Assembly: GCA_016700175.1 (NCBI GenBank)
Contig: CP065003.1
Coordinates: forward strand, 2,800,001-2,864,000
DNA length: 64,000 bases
Reading direction: 5' to 3'
Source of the DNA: Acidobacteriota bacterium
Lineage (GTDB): Bacteria > Acidobacteriota > Blastocatellia > Pyrinomonadales > Pyrinomonadaceae
Part shown: positions 1-7,900 of the stretch, one piece after another
Layout: each line of letters begins with the position of its first letter
How positions within the stretch are numbered: position 1 is the first letter of the stretch
Program-made: the position numbers and the translations under genes
The notes under the pieces: model-generated
Seen by the model: only the letters and a program-made list of their open reading frames with translations
Databases searched by the model: none
What the model was told of the DNA's origin: nothing

Positions 1-1076
1 AATTCATTGTAGGGAACGGGATCGAGTATTTCCCTTCCCATCGTGTCGGTCCACTTCCGCTCCGTAATCCCGTTGTTCGTACTATTGGAAAAACTAAGCT
101 TGTTGCCGTTAATATCCGTAAACTCATTCGCGTAGATTCCCTGACCGGCTGTTTGCGTATTCGGAAAACCGTATTTGCTTCCATCCGGCAGTATCAAGGT
201 ACTACCGTTGGCGTCGCGGACGAGACGCATTCCAGAGCCGTCCGTTGAAAGGAACGTGCCTGTTAGATCCATCACGCACCCAGTCTGGCTGTTGCCGCAC
301 TGGTGCTTTGCATCGTCCTGCCGGAACTCGTGAGTAGAGCCATCCGCCATCGCGACGTAAAGCCGTTTGATGTAGTAAAGGGGAATAGCAGGAGGCTCTG
401 ACGGGTAAGTAGGTTCGGGCCCTCCAGTTGGGATGTCGCACCAATCTGTCACATGGCTGACGCAGTACCAAACGTAGAACGTTTCCCCGCCCGTAGTTGT
501 TCCTTGATAAACATTGTAGTGAGAACATCGAGTACCACAGGGGGCCATTAGATTGTTCGCGAATCCACTACCAGATTCCGCCCAGGCCTCATTCAGCCCC
601 ACGTCATCAATTATGTTCGGATTGAACAGCTGACCGAATTGATCATAGACTTTGACGTCCATATCAATTCTCGGCGGCTGAAGCTGACTGGTCCACCCTG
701 CAGCAGTTCTCTCCCCGAACAAAGGACTAAGATCGTTCACGTAGCGGGGAGTTGACAGCTGCCAGTACCACCACTGCATTCTTGTGTCCATTCGCCAAAC
801 TTTTGACGAATAGCTCATGCCTACCGGCAGGCTGTTGCCGCCTCTCCCGGGATAGGTCATTAGCGGGAGAGAAAACTCCATAGCGAGAGTAGAAGGATTT
901 ACACGAGCAATGCTCTTGAGGTTTTGGTCTGCCTTGTTCTCGGTATCCTTATTAACTTGTGACGAACTACCTGTCACCTGTCCAAGACTCGATATGGCAA
1001 GGGCCATCAGCACTACCAACAAGAATGCACTTGATTTCGCAAAAGACACGCTTCGGTTATTATCTGCAACCATCAT
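1..1076 (-). CDS. Rhs/YD-repeat-like secreted protein, N-terminal part (runs off window)
   Basis: The reverse strand is open from tandem ATG codons at 1076/1073 to the window edge, giving 358 residues without a stop. AGGGAG lies just upstream and favours the second ATG. A hydrophobic stretch at about residues 13-32 (FLLVVLMALAIS) looks like a signal peptide. The rest has the style of the N-terminal region of Rhs or wall-associated proteins: a 'MEFSLPLMTYPGRGGNSLP' type opening, then aromatic-rich strands, then 'DGSGMRLVRDANGSTLILPDGS', where short D-x-x-G repeats begin. The toxin or repeat-rich C-terminus would lie to the left of the window. It is co-directional with the FG-GAP gene upstream, separated by 80 bp. 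The family is inferred from style and is not certain. Confidence 0.6.
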   Translation of the reverse strand, partial: MMVADNNRSVSFAKSSAFLLVVLMALAISSLGQVTGSSSQVNKDTENKADQNLKSIARVNPSTLAMEFSLPLMTYPGRGGNSLPVGMSYSSKVWRMDTRMQWWYWQLSTPRYVNDLSPLFGERTAAGWTSQLQPPRIDMDVKVYDQFGQLFNPNIIDDVGLNEAWAESGSGFANNLMAPCGTRCSHYNVYQGTTTGGETFYVWYCVSHVTDWCDIPTGGPEPTYPSEPPAIPLYYIKRLYVAMADGSTHEFRQDDAKHQCGNSQTGCVMDLTGTFLSTDGSGMRLVRDANGSTLILPDGSKYGFPNTQTAGQGIYANEFTDINGNKLSFSNSTNNGITERKWTDTMGREILDPVPYNE

Positions 1077-1156
1077 CTTCTCCCTACTCTGCTTCCCACA
1101 CCGCTAATTGCGATCGCACGATTGGCGATCACGACCTGGCTAAAACCATCCACAAA

Positions 1157-2260
1157 CTAACGCCGGTAGAATGCGGGGACAGGAATGTCGAGGGACTGTC
1201 CCCATTGAACTGTCGTCGTGCTTAGATCGGAGCTGTTCCTGACGTACCAGACGCCGTTTGAATCTCGCCATACCGCGATATCGACGATTCCGTCGCCGTC
1301 GTAATCGTTTTGCACCGCCTTGTCAGAAGACTGCTGCCAAGACACTACTTCAGCCTGCCCATCCGAGCTCCGGACAATGATCCAGTCCGAACCATTGCGA
1401 ATGGCGTGGTCCGCTCTGCCGTCTCCGTCATAGTCTGCAGAGACCGGTTCGCTGCTTGAGACACCGAACTGCAGGCTAACGAGTGAGGAGTTGCCGCTGT
1501 TGATCGAATAGAAGGTCTGGTTGCTATTGCGCCAAACAGCAAGATCCGCTTTGCCATCCCCGTCGAAGTCTTTCGGATCGGGTTTGTCTCCGCTAACTCC
1601 CATCTGCGCATAGACGACGCTCACGGTCGAGCTTTCGATGATGTACCAGTAACCGTTCGAAGGTCTGAAGACGGCAATATCTGACTTCCCGTCGCCATCG
1701 AAATCAGCCTGGGTGGGAATGTCACCACTTGCTCCGAACGACACCACTTGAGATGTGTTGTCAGAACTTCGAAAGATCCACCATTGGTAGCTCGACGTGC
1801 TGTAGATACAGAAATCCGTCTTACCGTCTCCGTCGTAGTCGCCGGGTACAGGCTTGTCGGTGGAAGAGCCCCATTGAGCGGCGACATGCTGCGTGCCGGG
1901 ACCAGCCATCACCCACCAAACACCGGTACTAGGTCGCCAGATCGCGTAATCGGTCGGAGGAGACGCTTCTGACCCGTAGTCGTCAACCAGTAGTAGCTGA
2001 TCCCCGACGTAGACGTACTCTCTCGTGGGTTGAGCAGGAGTATGACTCGGAACTGGGACGGGCGCGGCCCCTTTCCCCAGAGTGCTCTCAGTCAGACTCG
2101 AGAACCAGTTGGATTCCGAAAGCCATCCGGTACCAGCGAGCACGCCGAGGGCCAGCAAGAGCATGACTGTCGACCCGGAAATCCAGTACACTTTCTTACG
2201 CCGCATTCTTGTGGAATCTTGAATCTCCGGTTCAGGAGTTTCAATAGTTCGTTCTTCCAT
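1157..2260 (-). CDS. Membrane-anchored FG-GAP/VCBS repeat protein
   Basis: This 367-residue protein has a short charged N-terminus, one transmembrane helix at about residues 24-47 (TVMLLLALGVLAGTGWL), a Pro-rich linker and five or six repeats of about 50 residues. Each repeat carries a calcium-binding loop of the DxDGDGxxD type (DYDGDGKTD, DFDGDGKSD, DFDGDGKAD, DYDGDGRAD, DYDGDGIVD) followed by 'xxWRxSNGxWY'. Such repeats form beta-propeller blades in secreted and surface proteins, so the propeller is probably extracytoplasmic. No enzymatic domain is seen. It lies directly upstream of the Rhs-like gene in the same direction and may be part of the same surface system (inference). The same repeat type recurs in the M64 peptidase at 37139. 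Confidence 0.85.
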   Translation of the reverse strand: MEERTIETPEPEIQDSTRMRRKKVYWISGSTVMLLLALGVLAGTGWLSESNWFSSLTESTLGKGAAPVPVPSHTPAQPTREYVYVGDQLLLVDDYGSEASPPTDYAIWRPSTGVWWVMAGPGTQHVAAQWGSSTDKPVPGDYDGDGKTDFCIYSTSSYQWWIFRSSDNTSQVVSFGASGDIPTQADFDGDGKSDIAVFRPSNGYWYIIESSTVSVVYAQMGVSGDKPDPKDFDGDGKADLAVWRNSNQTFYSINSGNSSLVSLQFGVSSSEPVSADYDGDGRADHAIRNGSDWIIVRSSDGQAEVVSWQQSSDKAVQNDYDGDGIVDIAVWRDSNGVWYVRNSSDLSTTTVQWGQSLDIPVPAFYRR

Positions 2261-2746
2261 TTCAGTCTCTTATAAAGTCAAACAATCCGCTTCCGTTACC
2301 TGAGCAAGTCGCTATCAGCGAGAACTTCCCTTTTCGCTTCTCGACAGACGAAGACTACACTCTATCTTTGAAACACAACTTAATCCCGCGTTTCTATTCG
2401 AACAATAGGAGATTAAGGGAATAAGGAGATACTTCACTAAACTGACTTGCGATTAAATAGACTTACGTTGAATCTCGCGGATTGGTCCAAAACTTGGGAT
2501 ACTTCGACTATCCGGGAGCGCACACTACTTGTCAACCGCAGAATCTTGGTGATCACGGAAACAATCCGAAAATCTGTATTTTGTATCCGGCTAAGGTGAG
2601 TGTTCCTAAAACTTAGTTGTCCGAGGGGAGAAAAGAAGAATTTTTCAGCCTTCCGTCTTCTGCATTTCCGTTTCTTAAGCCACTCCTCATCACCTAGATT
2701 CTCGGGCCTGCTATACTGATAACACACGAAATTAACACTCCCGCAG
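2261..2746. other. Intergenic region, no supported gene
   Basis: This holds the upstream region of the leftward FG-GAP gene and of the rightward small ORF at 2747. A 107-codon reverse ORF (2437-2760) is present, but it has no ribosome binding site, its composition is not protein-like and it overlaps the start of the rightward ORF. A TATACT hexamer at 2712-2717 could be a -10 box for the rightward genes, but no good -35 box is paired with it. Confidence 0.4.
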
Positions 2747-2899
2747 ATGTCGGAACTCACCTATGAGCCGGTCTCAGGCCGTGGCTCACCTACCCTAACC
2801 GAGACAGAACTCAAATACCTGATCCTCGAGCTCGAGATCCTCTTTCCCGAGCTTGACTGGCCCGTCGTCGACTCTTCTAAAACGGACGCCGGCGCCTGA
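2747..2899 (+). CDS. Small acidic ORF upstream of DUF2958 gene
   Basis: This 50-codon ORF starts at ATG 2747 and ends at TGA 2897. The product is acidic and leucine-rich in the middle (TELKYLILELEILFPELDW), with regular codon-like wording, and it sits 61 bp upstream of the DUF2958 gene in the same direction. A TATACT box lies 30 bp upstream. No clear Shine-Dalgarno sequence is present. It may be a small protein co-transcribed with the DUF2958 gene; function unknown. The ORF could also be chance. Confidence 0.4.
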   Translation: MSELTYEPVSGRGSPTLTETELKYLILELEILFPELDWPVVDSSKTDAGA

Positions 2900-2960
2900 A
2901 GCTGTCTCAGCTCCCCTTCCCTGTTCCCCAAACCTAAAAACCAAAAAGGAGGTATCGATT

Positions 2961-3284
2961 ATGAAGCTGCTCACTGAGGAGCTGCGCGCGGAGCTCCCTG
3001 CTCTCTACTCAACCGAAGGCACGTCCGCTATGGACAAGCACGTTTACGCCAAGTTCTTCTTTCCGATGGGTAACTGGACCTGGTTTGTTCTTGAAGGTTC
3101 CGACCAAGAAGATGACTTTCTGTTCTTTGGCTATGTGGTGGGGCTCGAGGAGGAGCTTGGATACTTCTTGCTTTCGGAGCTTGAAGGAATCGACATTCAC
3201 GGGCTTACAGTAGAGCGAGATCTCTACTTCACGCCCGGAACCCTCCGCGAGGTCCTTGAGCAATTCCGCCGTGAGCGGGCATAA
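2961..3284 (+). CDS. DUF2958 domain protein
   Basis: Translation starts at ATG 2961, preceded by a strong AAAGGAGG at 2945-2952; the longer reading from 2853 lacks a ribosome binding site. The 107-residue product matches the DUF2958 pattern: an N-terminal 'MKLLTEELRAELPALYSTE', a central 'AKFFFPMGNWTWFVLEG', then 'FFGYVVGLEEELGYFLLSELE' and 'RDLYFTPGTL'. DUF2958 proteins are small, of unknown function, and frequently encoded on plasmids and integrative elements (family knowledge). That fits the neighbouring mobile-element operon at 3490-6163. A rho-independent terminator follows immediately. Confidence 0.85.
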   Translation: MKLLTEELRAELPALYSTEGTSAMDKHVYAKFFFPMGNWTWFVLEGSDQEDDFLFFGYVVGLEEELGYFLLSELEGIDIHGLTVERDLYFTPGTLREVLEQFRRERA

Positions 3285-3290
3285 AGAACA

Positions 3291-3321
3291 AGCGATGGAG
3301 AATCAATCTCTATCGCTTTTT
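3291..3321 (+). terminator. Rho-independent terminator of the DUF2958 gene
   Basis: An 11-bp stem (AGCGATGGAGA paired with TCTCTATCGCT, one G-T wobble) with a 5-nt loop is followed by five T residues. It lies 7 bp after the DUF2958 stop codon. Confidence 0.85.
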
Positions 3322-3489
3322 GTATTGTTGAGGAAGCCGGAACCGGGTCTACCCTTTCGCTACCCTCGGATTCATCCTGAACAAAGTATTGCAACTGGCA
3401 TGTGACCTTCAACTGCCCACCGATAAGCAAGGCGAGACACTTATCGGCAGGAATCTGAAGGACAAGAAACGAACAGCCCAACATTTCTT

Positions 3490-4704
3490 CTAATTAGCAG
3501 AGACTGGAGAAAGTGTTCTGGCACTGAATGGCTTAGAGACCTTTCCATCGATCATCATGCGAAGGTAAACACGGTAATTAGGAAGATTTGTAAACTCCTT
3601 GGCTTCAATATCTGATGCGAATTCCCTTGAGACGGCCTCGGCGTCATTTGCCCCAAGACGGAATGACACGATTGTTCCGACGTTCCCAAAGAGAGCTTCC
3701 CTGACTTCGGGCAATAGCTGAAAAGGGATGTATTGATTCGCAAGGACTAACGATACATTGTATTTCCTCAAGGATGAAAGCATGAAGGCAAGACCGTGAG
3801 TCGTAAAACTGTGAAACTCATCGAGGAAAAGCGTGTAATCGCGTCGCTTGGACTCGGGGACATTCGAACGGGACAGCGCTGCAAGATCGAACCGGCTGAT
3901 AATAAGTGATCCAAGGAGGTTCGCAACATCTTCACCCAGTTTTCCTTTTGAGAGATCAACAAGCAGGATCTTGCCTTCGTCTATGATCTGACGAAAATTG
4001 ATGGGCTCCTTTGGCTTGGTCAAGATACTTCTTGCAAGCGGATGTGACAGAAAAGCGCCGACTTTGTTTTGAATCGGCGAGACGGCGAATGCTCTGAATC
4101 TGTAAGAGTACTTTTGAAACTCATCTTCCCAAAAAAGTCTGACTTGCTTGCTCGTAATGTAGGGAAGCAGCTTCTTTCGAAAGTCATTGTCCGCAAGGAG
4201 TTTTAACAAATCGGACAAAGTGGCTTTCGGATAGTCAAGAAGAGAAAGGATCGAATTTCGTAGGATATGCTCTGTCCTCGCTCCCCAGGCATCTCTCCAC
4301 AAATGCTTGAACACCTGGATCAAACCAGAGGCAGCGAGCGGCCGATGCTTTGCAGCAACGCCGCTCAGCGGATTGAACCCGTATCCTTGATCCTCGTTTG
4401 GGACATCAAAATCAATGAAGTTGTCTTTGAATGTGGAGGGAATCCAACTTCTGACTTTTGATACCAAATCGCCATGAGGGTCGAGAAGCGCAAAGCCGTA
4501 CCCTTTGTTCAAATCGTCAAACATTAGGTTTTCCATCATCGTGCTTTTCCCGGTCCCGGTCTTACCCAGGAGCCAGATATGACTCCTGCGGTCGATTCGT
4601 TTGATCCCAAAAGGAATGTTGGAATTACGGTAATCGGTCTCGGCAAGTAACGTTATTCTGTTTAGGTTTGGGATCTGTTTGTCGGCTTGATCATTGTGGG
4701 TCAT
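3490..4704 (-). CDS. TraD/VirD4-HerA-like DNA-pumping ATPase without membrane domain
   Basis: This 404-residue ATPase has a Walker A motif GKTGTGKST at 47-55, the 'LLDPHGDL' block after the first beta strand at 73-80, and a Walker B with catalytic acid (LFLDEFH) at 292-298, followed by 'NQYIPFQL', a sensor-like strand. This is the type IV secretion coupling-protein/HerA fold, a hexameric motor moving DNA. Usual TraD or VirD4 proteins have N-terminal transmembrane helices; none is present here and the nucleotide-binding core begins almost at once. It could be a soluble coupling protein of a mobilizable element, or a HerA-type DNA-processing motor. It is the third gene of a leftward operon, 42 bp after the methyltransferase. 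No relaxase was seen. Confidence 0.8.
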   Translation of the reverse strand: MTHNDQADKQIPNLNRITLLAETDYRNSNIPFGIKRIDRRSHIWLLGKTGTGKSTMMENLMFDDLNKGYGFALLDPHGDLVSKVRSWIPSTFKDNFIDFDVPNEDQGYGFNPLSGVAAKHRPLAASGLIQVFKHLWRDAWGARTEHILRNSILSLLDYPKATLSDLLKLLADNDFRKKLLPYITSKQVRLFWEDEFQKYSYRFRAFAVSPIQNKVGAFLSHPLARSILTKPKEPINFRQIIDEGKILLVDLSKGKLGEDVANLLGSLIISRFDLAALSRSNVPESKRRDYTLFLDEFHSFTTHGLAFMLSSLRKYNVSLVLANQYIPFQLLPEVREALFGNVGTIVSFRLGANDAEAVSREFASDIEAKEFTNLPNYRVYLRMMIDGKVSKPFSARTLSPVSAN

Positions 4705-4746
4705 TGGTGACTATTGACGTTACTTCTGGAATGGTTGAGTAATACC

Positions 4747-5787
4747 TCAGAAGTCAGCGCTCCGCCTCGCCAAATTGACTTCTGACAATCTCCTGCGTGC
4801 GAGAATTGCATATTCTCTCCTCCTTTCGATACCGATGAACTTGCGGCTCAGACTCTTGGCGATAACAGCGTTCGTCCCTCTCCCGACGAACGGATCGAGA
4901 ACAATACCGGATCTCGGACAGGCGACCCTAATCATGGTTTCTGCAAGCACTCTGGTTAATGTGTAAGAAAAGACTCCGTGGGAACTGCCGATTGTGGCGA
5001 CAGAACCTCCCGACTCTTTCTTACTTGTTTTGCTGTATTGTTTCGGAACCCGCTTCTCTGCCGTAAATAGTTCAGTTGTTCTAACTGTTTCATTCGGTCG
5101 TGAGTAACACTCGCTCGGATCCTTGCTTCTTTGTTTAGAATTCCGAGGTTCATACCCGAGCCGGAATTCGCCGTCGGATTTGCTCTTCCTCCGTTTCGCA
5201 AAAACAAGTGCCTGATGTACTTCCCGTACGTTTCCGCCTTTCGCGGAGTCATACGCAACGCGCGTGGTCAGAGAGGTAAGCTCGTCTCTGAGGACCCAGC
5301 CGCTCTCGACCATACGCTTTGCAAATCCATCGGGAATCCCAGAAGACGACTCCTTCTGAACGTTAACGGCTGCTTTGCCAATCAGGGCGAGAACCTTCTC
5401 TATAAGACGGTTGGAGCGGTTTTCTGATCTCCCCTTCGCGTGACTTCCTGTCGACGGACCTGAGTCGTACTCGAAAAAGGATACGTAACAGATTCCCTCG
5501 GGCTTTAGAACTCTCTGCAGCTCGTCAATGACTGGGTAGAGTCTCTCGAGAAGTTCAGCGGTTTCAAGTTCCGAGATGTTTCGCTGACTATAACCGTCGT
5601 TCTGAAAGGGCCAGTACGGAGGCGATGTAACGACGCAATCGACACTCTCATCCGGAATCGCTTTTAGAATTTTCACGGGATCAGCACAGAAGACCTTGTC
5701 GGTGAACATTGAGACGAGCTTCCTCTTGAGTCGAGCCAAGTAGATTGGGCTGAGAGTTCCTCGATCGTGATTCGAATTCTCAGGCAT
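4747..5787 (-). CDS. DNA methyltransferase, SPPY (N4-cytosine/N6-adenine beta) class
   Basis: The 346-residue protein carries catalytic motif IV TSPPYW at 54-59, preceded by the usual 'FCADPVKILKAIPDESVDCVV', and the AdoMet-binding motif I DPFVGRGTN at 298-306, giving the IV-then-I order of beta-class enzymes. SPPY is most typical of N4-cytosine methylation, but N6-adenine enzymes also occur. No restriction endonuclease is adjacent, so it is probably an orphan methyltransferase protecting the element or regulating it (inference). Its ATG overlaps the stop of the upstream wHTH gene by 8 bp, indicating translational coupling. A second possible start is the ATG at 5709, which gives the more typical family N-terminus. 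Confidence 0.85.
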   Translation of the reverse strand: MPENSNHDRGTLSPIYLARLKRKLVSMFTDKVFCADPVKILKAIPDESVDCVVTSPPYWPFQNDGYSQRNISELETAELLERLYPVIDELQRVLKPEGICYVSFFEYDSGPSTGSHAKGRSENRSNRLIEKVLALIGKAAVNVQKESSSGIPDGFAKRMVESGWVLRDELTSLTTRVAYDSAKGGNVREVHQALVFAKRRKSKSDGEFRLGYEPRNSKQRSKDPSECYSRPNETVRTTELFTAEKRVPKQYSKTSKKESGGSVATIGSSHGVFSYTLTRVLAETMIRVACPRSGIVLDPFVGRGTNAVIAKSLSRKFIGIERRREYAILARRRLSEVNLARRSADF

Positions 5788-6163
5788 CTTTCTTGAACTC
5801 CTTCCATTTCTCGATCCTCAACTTGAGGAGCGGCTTGGGTTCCAGGATCGTTACGTACTTTTTCTCGGCCAGGCGGTCCAGATCCCGGTTGATCGTTCGA
5901 AGCGGCGATCCTGTGTCAACTTTTATGCTTTGGAGTGACCTTCGAACTACACCTGTTTTCCGATTGGCGAAGGTCAAGAGGTATAGAAAAAGCCAGATAG
6001 ATGACCCCATTCTCTTCCGGTGTTTTGCTTTCTCGTCGCTGACAAGGCCCTGCCAAAGGGGAGTCCACCAACTAGGTCTCTTCTCTCTGGATTGACGAGG
6101 TGTTTCAAAGAGGGATCTCTGGCTTTGAGGTCTTACTTCCTGGAAGGATCTCATGGATGGCAT
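5780..6163 (-). CDS. Winged-helix DNA-binding protein, first gene of mobile-element operon
   Basis: The 127-residue basic protein has a disordered N-terminus, the segment 'WWTPLWQGLVSDEK', a helical block 'SSIWLFLYLLTFANRKTG', then 'LQSIKVDTGSPLRTINRDLDRLAEKKYVTI', a recognisable winged-helix in which an initiator-type HTH is followed by a beta hairpin. Such proteins act as transcriptional or replication-initiation factors on plasmids and integrative elements. Its position right behind a DnaA-box-containing control region and at the head of the methyltransferase/ATPase operon favours a control role. The start codon lacks a good Shine-Dalgarno sequence. Exact function unknown. Confidence 0.6.
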   Translation of the reverse strand: MPSMRSFQEVRPQSQRSLFETPRQSREKRPSWWTPLWQGLVSDEKAKHRKRMGSSIWLFLYLLTFANRKTGVVRRSLQSIKVDTGSPLRTINRDLDRLAEKKYVTILEPKPLLKLRIEKWKEFKKDA

Positions 6164-6210
6164 TTGATTAATTACATCTTCAGACTACCAGTTGAGCATT
6201 TTTGCCGAAA

Positions 6211-6237
6211 GGGTGAAATTTCGGTCAAATTTGGGTT
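6211..6237. promoter_or_regulatory. Shared control element, copy A
   Basis: A 27-bp segment with core AAATTTCGGTCAAAT matches 21412-21438 at 23 of 27 positions. It contains an imperfect palindrome, ATTT-CGGYC-AAAT. It lies 47 bp upstream of the wHTH start codon; copy B lies 58 bp upstream of the XRE gene. Equal placement before the first gene of two leftward operons suggests an operator, possibly for the XRE protein at 20922 (inference). Confidence 0.5.
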
Positions 6238-6250
6238 GGAAAGCAGAGAG

Positions 6251-6259
6251 TTATCCACA
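6251..6259 (+). promoter_or_regulatory. Perfect DnaA box TTATCCACA
   Basis: TTATCCACA is the consensus DnaA-binding sequence. It is followed by TATCCCCAG, a weaker match. It lies 13 bp from control element A, and DnaA-like sequences also lie beside control element B. It may serve replication or host-coupled regulation of the element. Confidence 0.5.
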
Positions 6260-6812
6260 TATCCCCAGAAATACTATTATTTAGTTATTACCCACTTTAG
6301 GAGCGATTTTGAAGTCCAGGAGTGACCAGTGAATCCGGTATGAACCGAGAGATCGAGTTGACTGGCGGCGGCAAAGTTTTGTCAATCGAAGGACAAAAAC
6401 GGCCGGCTGCGTGCGCGAAAGTGCCCGGAACCTCCTTGAAAGCATGCGCTTCGACTGTCAGTTAAGAGGTCACCGATTTCCGGTCCCGGACGTGGTAATC
6501 CCCAAACGAGAAGACCTCCGAACTTCACAGAGCCGCGTATGCTAATTGTTAAGCTGTACGAATAGATATGGCAGGTCAATAAAAACATCCCTGTTTTGTT
6601 CGAACATTAGGCCAAACTCGAGTGTTTTGTACCTGACTACAGAATTCTCAACGGGTAACCGATCACAGCTAATCCCATCGAATTCGCAGAAAGGTACTTC
6701 GTTATCGGGGGGGGGACGAAAACGCTTTAGGCGCTACCGCCGAGTGAAAATTCTTGACGATAGGGAGCTTCAGGAATAGAATCTTGAGCACCTTACCTTG
6801 GAGGTTTCTCCC

Positions 6813-7769
6813 ATGAAACGACACCGAGCTTCAGCGCATGGTTTCGCGTCGCTTCTTCTCGTTTTTTTATGGTTCTCAGTAACGGTACATGGGCAGGTAT
6901 GCTCGGATTGCGAAATACCTGCCTCCCAACGAGCGGACAGGATCTCGGCTGCAGACCAGGCCCTCACACTGGCAGATAGCGACGCAGAATCAGTCAGGGC
7001 AAGACATCTTCCTTTCGGTCTTCCGGTTGCAGGATCAAATACGAGTAACGAGCGTCTGCTTCTGCAGTTTGAGTGGGTAGCGTGGTATGACGATGATCTG
7101 CGGATGCCGCTTTGGGTGGCATATGAGCTTACGAGAGAAGACGCAGCTGCAGAGAGTGAGCGACAAGACTGCTTTAGAAGTGATCCGCGATTGAGCGAAC
7201 TGGCCGCAGCCAAATGCGAGGATTATGAGGAGCCGGTCTTCGATCGAGGGCATATGATCCCCCGGAACGACCTGAACCGGTCACGGACTGCTCATGATAA
7301 TAGCTTTCTGTTCTCCAACATGGCTCCGCAGTTTCCGAATTTCAATCGTAGAGTGTGGCGAAGGCTTGAGTCTAAGGTTCATGACTGGGCGATTGATGCA
7401 GGCGGCATATACGTGATCACCGGGGCGATCTTCGATCGCGACGGAGACGGGAAAAGAGATGCTGATAGTGCCGCCGAGGTGGTGAGTCCCCGGAACCGCG
7501 TCGGGATACCGACCGCATTCTACAAGATCGTTCTTCATCGGCGCCCAAACGGGGTGATTGATACGATAGCTTTCATTTTGCAACACAACAACAGCTCGTC
7601 AACAAATCGCAACAGCTATCTTGTGTCCAAGATCGCATCGATCGACGAGATCGAGTCCGTCACAGGGATCGATTTCTTTCCCGATATGGACCCGGGTCTT
7701 GAAGGACAAGTTGAAGCCGGAAAGGGACAAAGTCTGGGAAGATGGTTCACCTCCCAAATTCCGGAATAA
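6813..7769 (+). CDS. Secreted DNA/RNA non-specific endonuclease (NucA family)
   Basis: Translation from ATG 6813 is supported by TTGGAGG 10 bp upstream; the TTG at 6798 is less likely. The 318-residue protein has a signal peptide at residues 10-27 (LLLVFLWFSVTVHG), so it is exported. The endonuclease NS signature DRGHM is at 144-148 (His147 the general base), followed by the metal-binding block N169-MAPQFPNFN. A 'DRDGDGKRD' insertion could bind calcium. Family members are Mg-dependent nucleases degrading DNA and RNA, for nutrition or as toxins. No immunity inhibitor is seen next to it. It starts the cargo block of the island and precedes the patatin gene in the same direction. Confidence 0.9.
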   Translation: MKRHRASAHGFASLLLVFLWFSVTVHGQVCSDCEIPASQRADRISAADQALTLADSDAESVRARHLPFGLPVAGSNTSNERLLLQFEWVAWYDDDLRMPLWVAYELTREDAAAESERQDCFRSDPRLSELAAAKCEDYEEPVFDRGHMIPRNDLNRSRTAHDNSFLFSNMAPQFPNFNRRVWRRLESKVHDWAIDAGGIYVITGAIFDRDGDGKRDADSAAEVVSPRNRVGIPTAFYKIVLHRRPNGVIDTIAFILQHNNSSSTNRNSYLVSKIASIDEIESVTGIDFFPDMDPGLEGQVEAGKGQSLGRWFTSQIPE

Positions 7770-7900
7770 ACAGAAATCGCCACCTTTCCGACCTTATGTT
7801 CTCAGTTGCTATTGAACGTCATCGATTCTGCTCGGCCGCCTTGTAATAGCTTGCAAGATCTCAGGACGGCGAAAAGAAACAGGAGTTGTCTTTGGAGAAT

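Larger units (their letters stand above)
6164..6812. other. Control region of the leftward operon plus unannotated spacer
   Basis: The left part (6200-6270) holds the 27-bp element shared with 21412-21438 and a perfect DnaA box; both are listed separately. The remainder to 6812 shows no ORF with a ribosome binding site and no convincing structure apart from short AT-rich runs and a nine-base G run near 6708. The leftward promoter of the wHTH operon and the rightward promoter of the nuclease gene must both lie here. Confidence 0.4.

Noticed and set aside
2437..2760. 107-codon reverse ORF
   Set aside because: No ribosome binding site, unnatural composition and overlap with the start of the rightward small ORF.
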